In this document: in pieces, positions 58,329-64,000 of the stretch | How positions within the stretch are numbered: position 1 is the first letter of the stretch | Layout: each line of letters begins with the position of its first letter | From: Alloalcanivorax balearicus MACL04 | GTDB taxonomy: Bacteria > Pseudomonadota > Gammaproteobacteria > Pseudomonadales > Alcanivoracaceae | Direction of reading: 5' to 3' | DNA: 64,000 nucleotides | Assembly: GCF_025532145.1 (NCBI RefSeq) | Contig: NZ_ARXS01000014.1 | Coordinates: forward strand, 1 to 64,000 | The notes under the pieces: model-generated | Told to the model about the DNA's origin: nothing | Seen by the model: the letters and a program-made list of their open reading frames with translations, nothing else | Database searches by the model: none | Made by a program: the position numbers and the translations under genes

Positions 58329-58844
58329 GTGAGTTTTGAACGTCGGATCTGCGACCAGATCCCACATCTGCAACGCTACGCCCGGGCTCTGTGTGATAAC
58401 CCGGGACAGGCGGAGGATCTGGTGCAGGATTGTCTGGAACGGGCGCTGCGCAAGCGTCACCTGTGGATGCCCGGGCGTTCGGTACGGCCGTGGCTGTTCA
58501 GGATGCTGTACCGGCTGTATCTGAACGACCGCGCCAGTGCCCGGGCGCGGCGGGAATCGTTGACCCCGGATGCCGGACTGGAACGGCCTCAGGAGGCACG
58601 GCAGGAGCCGTTCCTGGCCTGCCACGAAGCGATGGAAGCGATGCGGGCATTACCCCGGGAGCAACGGGCGGCGTTGCTGTTGATGGTGCTGGAAAGTCCC
58701 GGTTACGCCGAGGCCGCCCGCATTCTCGGCATTAAAGTGGGGACGCTGCGCTCGCGTCTCTCCAGAGCCCGCGAGACGTTGCGTCAGGTCCTCGACAGTC
58801 CGACCCGGGATGACGGGCGCCCCCGGTTAAGGAGAGTGAAATGA
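58329..58844 (+). CDS. ECF-family RNA polymerase sigma factor
   Basis: 171 residues from GTG 58329, with AAGGAA about 9 nt upstream. Region 2 has LQRYARALCDNPGQAEDLVQ and RPWLFRMLYRLYLND (about 13-70). Region 4 has LPREQRAALLLM and AARILGIKVGTLRSRLSRAR (about 133-153), the recognition helix. It is a compact two-domain ECF factor and should recruit RNA polymerase to GGAAC-type promoters such as the pair upstream. It overlaps the anti-sigma gene by 4 nt. Confidence 0.9.
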   Translation: MSFERRICDQIPHLQRYARALCDNPGQAEDLVQDCLERALRKRHLWMPGRSVRPWLFRMLYRLYLNDRASARARRESLTPDAGLERPQEARQEPFLACHEAMEAMRALPREQRAALLLMVLESPGYAEAARILGIKVGTLRSRLSRARETLRQVLDSPTRDDGRPRLRRVK

Positions 58845-59665
58845 GCTGGCGGGAGCAAGGTTTATTGTATCGCGAGACCGTTACCGAAGAGGAATTGAGT
58901 GCCTTCGCCGACGGTGAACTGCCACGCCGGCGTGCCCGCCGGGTGGCGGCGGGAATCCGGCGGCGACCGGCCTACGCGGATCGCGTGCGTGACTACTGGC
59001 GCCATGACGAAACACTGTGGCGTGTACTCAAGGACGATAGCAGCGCCGCGCCGTTGTCCTCCCCGGTCCGGGTTCCAGGCGCCGCCCCCCGGCGCCACTG
59101 GCTTGCCGCCGGAGGGCTCGGCACGCTGGTGGCGGCCGGCTTGATGATGGCGGTGTGGTGGCAAACTCCGCCTCCTTCTCCGGTCACCGCGGCCCCCTCC
59201 GTCGACCTGACCCAGGCCATCGTCCACGCCTTCAGCAATCCGGTGGCGTTACCCGATACCGCGACGGCCCCGGCATTGCCGCTGGATCGCCTGGGCCTGG
59301 TTTCCTCTGGCCAGCAACCGCTGCTGGTTTCCGGACAGCATATTCAGGAGTACCGTTTCGAAAACGCCGAGGGGCAACGGGTGGCGCTGTATGAAACAGG
59401 GCAGGGCGGGTCGGGCGATAACTGGTTGCATGTACTGACCCAGTCACCGGTAACCCTGGTGCGGTGGAGCCAGAACGGACGCGGTTACGTGCTGGCCGCC
59501 GACAGCGCGCCGCTGGACGTCGCGCAGTTGGCATTGGGCATCCACGATGCCCTGTCCATGGCGGCGGGCACCACCCCCGGGGCCGCCAGGCCATCGGGAG
59601 CCCGCGGACCCGGCGGGTCGGCGACCAATACCGCCACGGCGCGTGACGATATCAGCGAGATGTAG
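58841..59665 (+). CDS. Membrane anti-sigma factor
   Basis: 274 residues. The N-terminal cytoplasmic part has ELSAFADGELPRRRARRVAA (about 19-38), the typical sigma-binding start of zinc-free anti-sigma factors; no HxxxCxxC motif is present. One membrane helix lies at about 88-107. The periplasmic part (about 110-240) contains GQHIQEYRFENAEGQRVALY and may sense an envelope signal. The last 35 residues are Ala/Gly/Thr-rich. The ATGA overlap with the sigma gene supports the pairing. Confidence 0.85.
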   Translation: MSWREQGLLYRETVTEEELSAFADGELPRRRARRVAAGIRRRPAYADRVRDYWRHDETLWRVLKDDSSAAPLSSPVRVPGAAPRRHWLAAGGLGTLVAAGLMMAVWWQTPPPSPVTAAPSVDLTQAIVHAFSNPVALPDTATAPALPLDRLGLVSSGQQPLLVSGQHIQEYRFENAEGQRVALYETGQGGSGDNWLHVLTQSPVTLVRWSQNGRGYVLAADSAPLDVAQLALGIHDALSMAAGTTPGAARPSGARGPGGSATNTATARDDISEM

Positions 59666-59687
59666 GCGCGAGAGACAGCCCAACACG

Positions 59688-59713
59688 AAAAAGCCCGCTT
59701 TCGCGGGCTTTTT
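59688..59713. terminator. Bidirectional intrinsic terminator
   Basis: The stem AAAAAGCCCGC/GCGGGCTTTTT with a TTTC loop lies between the anti-sigma gene (ends 59665) and the convergent pntB gene (ends 59744). Flanking A and T runs allow it to work in both directions. Confidence 0.93.
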
Positions 59714-59743
59714 CGTTGGAGCAGGGTTGAAGAAAAGCGACGC

Positions 59744-61126
59744 TCAGCCTTCCTTCAGAGCCGCGGTGATATCCACCACCGCGCCCTTGCCATCCCCAAA
59801 CAACATGAGCGTGTTGTCCTTGGCGAACAGCGGGTTGGGCAGGCCGGCGAAACCGGCGCTCAGGGAGCGTTTCACCACCACCACGGTCTTGGCCTTGTCC
59901 ACGTTGAGGATCGGCATGCCGTAGATCGGGCTGCCTTTGTCTTCGCGGGCCATCGGGTTGGTCACATCGTTGGCGCCGAGTACGATCGCCACGTCGGTCT
60001 GCTCGAAGGTCGGGTTGATGGTGTCCATATCCTTGAGCTTGTCATAGGACACTTCCGCCTCGGCCAGCAGCACGTTCATATGGCCAGGCATACGACCCGC
60101 CACCGGGTGAATGGCGTATTCCACCTCGATTCCATTGGCTTCGAGAGTGTCGGCCAGTTCGCGCACGGCGTGCTGGGCCTGAGCCATGGCGAGACCGAAG
60201 CCGGGCACGATCACCACGCGCTGTGCGGTTTCCAGCAGCATCGCCACTTCCTCGGCGGAGGTGGATTTGATCTTGCCGGCGTAGACCTCATCCTGATCGA
60301 TGGTTTCGCCGCCTTCCGCCATCACACCAAACAGCACGTTGGTGAGAGAACGGTTCATGGCTTTACACATGATCTGGGTCAGAATCAGGCCGGAGGCACC
60401 CACCAGGGAACCGGTAATGATCAGCGCGCTGTTGCCCATGACGAAACCGGCGGCGGAAGCGGCCACACCGGAGTAGGAGTTCAGCAGCGCGATCACCACT
60501 GGCATGTCGGCACCGCCGATCGGCATCACCAGCAGGATGCCCAGCACGGCGGCGGCGATGGCCAGCCCCCAGAATACCGTTGGTGAACCGGGGTTGGAGA
60601 CCAAGTAGGCAATAGCCACGATGGAGCCGAGCAGCAACACGGCGTTCGCCGCTTTCATGCCCGGGAAACCCATCGGTTTGCCGTCGATCAGTTCCTGCAG
60701 TTTAGCGAAAGCCACGAAGGAACCGGTGAAGGTCACGGCACCGATCAGCACCGCGGCTCCGGTGGCGATGATGCCCACCGTGTCCGGGTGGCCACCACGG
60801 AAGAACTCAGCCGCCGCCACGGAGAAGGAAGCGCCGCCACCAAAGCCGTTAAGCAGCGCCACCAGCTGCGGCATGGCGGTCATTTGTACTTTCTTCGCCA
60901 ACAACACACCGATGATGCCGCCAACCAGGATGCCGGCAATGATGACTTCATAACTGACAATGTCCCGGTGCAGCAAGGTCACCACACAGGCCACCGCCAT
61001 GCCCGCGCCGGCCAGCATGTTGCCACGCACCGCGGTTTTCGGTTTGGTCAGGCCCTTGATGCCGAGCACGAACAGCACGGCGGCGATCAAATAGGCGATA
61101 TCGATCCAGTTCTGGGAAATCTGCAT
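59744..61126 (-). CDS. pntB: NAD(P) transhydrogenase subunit beta PntB
   Basis: 460 residues. About nine membrane helices (1-260) form the proton channel. The NADP-binding domain III (about 285-460) has VPGFGLAMAQAQHAVRELA, RMPGHMNVLLAEA and VIVLGANDVTNPMA. With PntAA/PntAB it couples proton import to NADPH formation from NADH. It starts 3 nt after pntAB ends. Confidence 0.97.
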   Translation of the reverse strand: MQISQNWIDIAYLIAAVLFVLGIKGLTKPKTAVRGNMLAGAGMAVACVVTLLHRDIVSYEVIIAGILVGGIIGVLLAKKVQMTAMPQLVALLNGFGGGASFSVAAAEFFRGGHPDTVGIIATGAAVLIGAVTFTGSFVAFAKLQELIDGKPMGFPGMKAANAVLLLGSIVAIAYLVSNPGSPTVFWGLAIAAAVLGILLVMPIGGADMPVVIALLNSYSGVAASAAGFVMGNSALIITGSLVGASGLILTQIMCKAMNRSLTNVLFGVMAEGGETIDQDEVYAGKIKSTSAEEVAMLLETAQRVVIVPGFGLAMAQAQHAVRELADTLEANGIEVEYAIHPVAGRMPGHMNVLLAEAEVSYDKLKDMDTINPTFEQTDVAIVLGANDVTNPMAREDKGSPIYGMPILNVDKAKTVVVVKRSLSAGFAGLPNPLFAKDNTLMLFGDGKGAVVDITAALKEG

Positions 61127-61129
61127 TGC

Positions 61130-61405
61130 TTACTTCCTCTTGAACATCGCCAGCATTCGATTGGTCACCATGAAGCCACCAATCACGTTGATGGTGGCCA
61201 GTACCACGGCGATGAAACCCAGCACCTTCACCAGCATGCCGGCGTCGGAGCCGGCGGCGATCAGGGCGCCCACCAGCGTAATGCCTGAGATGGCATTGGA
61301 GCCCGACATCAGCGGGGTATGCAGGGTGGGGGGAACTTTGGTGATCAGTTCCACGCCGAGAAAGATGGCCAGCACGAAAAGCGTTAGTTCGGCTACGAAG
61401 TCCAT
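61130..61405 (-). CDS. pntAB: NAD(P) transhydrogenase subunit alpha part 2 PntAB
   Basis: 91 residues with three to four membrane helices, the membrane part of the alpha subunit. It starts MDFVAELTLFVLAIFLGVEL and contains TPLMSGSNAISGITLVGAL (about 31-49), typical of the short PntAB subunit in three-gene transhydrogenases. It overlaps pntAA by 1 nt. Confidence 0.96.
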   Translation of the reverse strand: MDFVAELTLFVLAIFLGVELITKVPPTLHTPLMSGSNAISGITLVGALIAAGSDAGMLVKVLGFIAVVLATINVIGGFMVTNRMLAMFKRK

Positions 61406-62619
61406 TACTTCTCCTCCTTCCCGTTGTCGGCGTCCGCCGCCTCGGGTTCCGGTTTCTCCAGCGCGGGCAGGCCAAGCAGCTCACGCAAGCGTGTGTGCGG
61501 CACGTCGCCGTTGTAGCTGATAACAGTGTCCGCCACGATCTGGTCCTCGAAGTCCAGAGCCAACTCGCCCTGGTCGTCAAGCAGCAGATTGAGCAGGTTC
61601 TCCATGTTCTTGCCGAACATCTGGCTGGCATGGTGCGGCACGGAGGAGGGAACGTTTTCCGGACCGATGATGGTCACGCCATGCTCGATCACGGTCTTGC
61701 CGGACTGGGTCAGCTCACAGTTGCCACCCCGTTCGGCGGCCAGATCGACGATCACCGAACCCTGCTTCATCGCCTTGACCATGTCGGCGGTGACCAGGAT
61801 CGGACTCTTGGCGCCAGGGACGGCGGCGGTGGTGATCACCACGTCCATGTCCTTGATCACGTCGGTCATCAGCTCGCGTTGACGCTTGAGGAAGTCCTCG
61901 CCCTGGGCTTTGGCGTAGCCGCCGCTGCCTTCCGCTTCACCGGTATCCAGATCCAGTTCCACCGGCTTGGCGCCAACGGAAAGGATTTGCTCACGGGCAG
62001 CGGGGCGGACGTCATAGGCTTCCACCACGGCGCCGAGGCGCTTGGCGGTGGCACAGGCCTGCAGACCGGCCACACCGGCGCCCATGACAAACACCCGCGA
62101 GGCGTTCAGCGTGCCGGCGGCGGTCATGTTCATGGGAAACATGCGGTTGGCGGTGGTGGCGGCAAGCAGAACGCACTTGTAGCCCGCGATCATCGCCATG
62201 GAGGACAGCACGTCCATGGCCTGAGCCCGGGTGATCCGCGGCACCAGTTCCAGAGCGATGCCGGTGACATTGCTCTGAGCCAGCTGCTGGGCAAAACCCG
62301 GATTGGCCAGAGGATCGGTCATGCCGATGAGGAACTGTCCGTCCCTCATCTTGTCCAAATCCTCCTGGCCATTGGTCGTATTGCTGCCTGGCGTTTGCAC
62401 CTGCAGGATAACCTGGGCGCTGGAGAAGATTTGATCCCGGTCAGCAAGCTTGGCACCGGCGGCTTCATACTGACCGTCGGTAAAACCGGCGGCGACGCCG
62501 GCACCCGTTTCAACGAGGATTTGAACATCGTGCTTCTTTAATAAAGCCGCGATATTGGCGGGCGTCAGGGCGACGCGCTCCTCGCCGGGGCGAATTTCCT
62601 TGGGAACACCGATAATCAC
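61405..62619 (-). CDS. pntAA: NAD(P) transhydrogenase subunit alpha part 1 PntAA
   Basis: 404 residues of the soluble NAD-binding domain I, related to alanine dehydrogenase. It starts MIIGVPKEIRPGEERVALTP. The Rossmann loop is VMGAGVAGLQACATAKRLGA (about 180), followed by RQRELMTDVIKDMDVVITTA. It is the first gene of the pntAA-pntAB-pntB operon, whose promoter should lie in 62620-62700. Confidence 0.97.
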   Translation of the reverse strand: MIIGVPKEIRPGEERVALTPANIAALLKKHDVQILVETGAGVAAGFTDGQYEAAGAKLADRDQIFSSAQVILQVQTPGSNTTNGQEDLDKMRDGQFLIGMTDPLANPGFAQQLAQSNVTGIALELVPRITRAQAMDVLSSMAMIAGYKCVLLAATTANRMFPMNMTAAGTLNASRVFVMGAGVAGLQACATAKRLGAVVEAYDVRPAAREQILSVGAKPVELDLDTGEAEGSGGYAKAQGEDFLKRQRELMTDVIKDMDVVITTAAVPGAKSPILVTADMVKAMKQGSVIVDLAAERGGNCELTQSGKTVIEHGVTIIGPENVPSSVPHHASQMFGKNMENLLNLLLDDQGELALDFEDQIVADTVISYNGDVPHTRLRELLGLPALEKPEPEAADADNGKEEK

Positions 62620-62696
62620 CTGCGTTACCCCCGTTTATATGGTTTGTTGGGCAGCCCCCATGCCACGGCATTAACCGGAAATGCACAAAGGCCCTC

Positions 62697-62725
62697 ACAA
62701 AAAGGCCGGTTTAAGAAAACCGGCC
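62697..62725 (-). terminator. Intrinsic terminator downstream of the ABC1 gene
   Basis: GGCCGGTTT/AAACCGGCC arms (62704-62712 and 62717-62725) are followed, on the minus strand, by TTTTTG. The orientation fits the end of the ABC1/UbiB-family gene that stops at 62821, about 95 bases upstream. It isolates that gene from the pnt operon. Confidence 0.88.
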
Positions 62726-62820
62726 GTCGAGCAGGCTGCTAACCTTATTGTGGAGTGGCCAGCTTGGCAAACAAGAAATCGCGGTTTGGTGGATAGATGG
62801 TTAGATTTTGATCATAAAGA

Positions 62821-64000
62821 TCATGATTTCTTCGCACTTTCGCTCAATTGTTGATCAACACGGGCCTTGTCATCATCTTCATGCATATGGATGAAGGGAC
62901 CCAGAATGGTATCGCCACGCACCTGTGCCTTGATCACATGCAAAAAAGTGTAAGCCCCCAGTAACTTCCTGAGCAAAAAGATGAATTCCTTCGGCGGCAC
63001 GTCGAAGTGAACAGACAGGGCGTTGCGACTGGTGCGATTCAGCACCCGGCTGGGCAGGTTGCTTTCCCCCCACAGATATTCCCCGTTCTCATTGACCACC
63101 GAAGCCGGAGGCGGGAAGCGGTCCGGGTCCTGCAAGGCCTCGATGGCCTCGAAGCAGAGGCCGGCGAAGTCCTCCTGCACCCGACGAGGGGGATCGCCGG
63201 AAAGAAAATGCAACGCCTTCATCGCCCGCACCAGACGCTCCGTATCATGATGCCAGGCGCCGCGGATCATTTCCCGGCCCGGGCCCAACACCTCGTCATC
63301 GAAATCGCGGATGGCCCCGAAGTCCAGCAATACAATACGGTCTTGGCCTTCCTCATCGATTTGCAGCAGATAATTGCCGAAGTTCGGATCGGTCTGCATC
63401 TTGTTCCACTCGAACACCTCCCGACAGCACAGCTCCATGATCGCGCGACCAAGAAAGTTGCGGCGTTCCTGGCTCAGTGCGATCACCTTAGGGTCGCTGA
63501 TATGCAGCCCTTTCTCGAAGGAAAGGCACAAAATGTTGTGGGAGGAGTACTCGGAAAACACCTCTGGAACAATAAACCGGGGGTCTTCACGTAACGCTTC
63601 ACGGAAATGGCGGGTGGTATGGGCTTCGAGGTCGTAGTCCACTTCCCGGCCAAGCATGGCGCGCACCTCATCCAACCATTGATTGAACTGGTCGGTGATC
63701 GGCACCAGACGGCTCAGCTTGAGCAGCCGCACCAAAGCGCGCATGTCCGAATCTATGGCGTCGGCGACACCAGGGTACTGCACCTTGAGCACCAGTTCGC
63801 GACCATCCTTTTTACGCCGGGCCCGATGGACTTGCCCCAGGCTGGCGGCGCCGAGCGGCTCCGGATCCACCTCCAGTTCCGCCAGTTTCACCGTGCCCAA
63901 TTGCTGTTTAAGATGGCGTTCCATGGCTGGCCACTCGAGCGCGGCGGTGTCGTTTTCCAGCGTGTGCAAGGCGGTGGTGACTTCTTCCGGCAGGAAATGC
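62821..64000 (-). CDS. ABC1/UbiB-family (AarF) protein, N-terminus outside the window
   Basis: The frame is open to the right edge, so about 393 C-terminal residues are visible and the start lies beyond 64000. Visible motifs are FLPEEVTTAL at the edge, PLGAASLGQVHRAR (Ala-rich nucleotide loop), LVLKVQYPGV (invariant Lys), NKMQTDPNFGNYLL in place of the usual ADPHPGN, and VLLDFGAIRDF. QTDPNFGN is the COQ8/ADCK-like variant, unlike the HADPHPGN of the UbiB-like protein at 47733. No C-terminal membrane helices are seen. Function is likely linked to lipid or quinone metabolism, by family only. Confidence 0.85.
   Translation of the reverse strand, partial: HFLPEEVTTALHTLENDTAALEWPAMERHLKQQLGTVKLAELEVDPEPLGAASLGQVHRARRKKDGRELVLKVQYPGVADAIDSDMRALVRLLKLSRLVPITDQFNQWLDEVRAMLGREVDYDLEAHTTRHFREALREDPRFIVPEVFSEYSSHNILCLSFEKGLHISDPKVIALSQERRNFLGRAIMELCCREVFEWNKMQTDPNFGNYLLQIDEEGQDRIVLLDFGAIRDFDDEVLGPGREMIRGAWHHDTERLVRAMKALHFLSGDPPRRVQEDFAGLCFEAIEALQDPDRFPPPASVVNENGEYLWGESNLPSRVLNRTSRNALSVHFDVPPKEFIFLLRKLLGAYTFLHVIKAQVRGDTILGPFIHMHEDDDKARVDQQLSESAKKS

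Overview
The window is a GC-rich, gene-dense stretch of a gammaproteobacterial chromosome. The gene set points to the Alcanivorax/Alloalcanivorax group or a close marine relative. It includes type II secretion genes, a fimL-nudC-sohB block also known from Pseudomonas, cysB and thrH close together, a Pseudomonas-type nitrite/sulfite reductase with a DUF934 partner, a haloalkane dehalogenase-like enzyme and REP-type repeats. The genus is an inference; no rRNA or marker gene settles it.

Layout. 1-176: tail of an unidentified gene. 419-7271: a signalling cassette made of a hybrid histidine kinase with three receivers, CheR, a receiver protein, CheB and a receiver-PAS-PilZ protein. 7274-15310: type II secretion genes gspE-F-G-H-I-J-K-L-M, starting 2 nt after the cassette. 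15314-18090: a DUF1461 membrane protein and a PEP-utilising-enzyme homologue that has lost its catalytic histidine; these may end the same long transcription unit. 18092-19120: an IS481-family insertion sequence sitting exactly in the overlapping stop codons of that operon and metH. 19122-28184: metH, a DUF481 outer-membrane protein, tRNA-Pro, rlmG and the methionine-salvage operon mtnABDC. 28332-28492: REP repeats. 28559-34290: small membrane and hypothetical proteins, an AlgP-like basic protein, a 5'-nucleotidase, cysB and thrH. 34342-35472: a SUKH/TPR protein next to a 57-codon remnant of nhaB. 35769-40060: fimL, nudC, a hypothetical protein, sohB. 40118-46776: acrylyl-CoA reductase-like enzyme, ZntB-type transporter, DUF934 gene with cysI, DUF2970 protein, MATE pump, nfuA. 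46933-56876 (mostly minus strand): M48 lipoprotein protease, UbiB-like kinase, dehalogenase, pseudouridine synthase, lon-type protease, methyltransferase, EamA transporter, rimO, with a short SET-domain gene on the plus strand. 56964-59665: thpR and a small ECF sigma/anti-sigma module with divergent secreted-protein genes. 59744-62619: pntAA-pntAB-pntB. 62821-end: an ABC1/UbiB-family gene that leaves the window.

How genes work together. The signalling cassette looks like a chemosensory-style adaptation system without its own MCP or CheA. Its closing protein is a c-di-GMP-binding candidate fused to a receiver, placed directly ahead of the secretion ATPase. metH, the mtn genes, cysB and cysI give the window a sulfur-metabolism theme, although they are separate transcription units. 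The ECF module has two near-identical promoters facing away from each other, so the sigma factor probably drives both its own operon and a secreted protein plus lipoprotein of unknown role. This module, the cassette-secretion linkage, the IS insertion and the catalytically altered PEP-enzyme homologue are the most unusual parts of the window.
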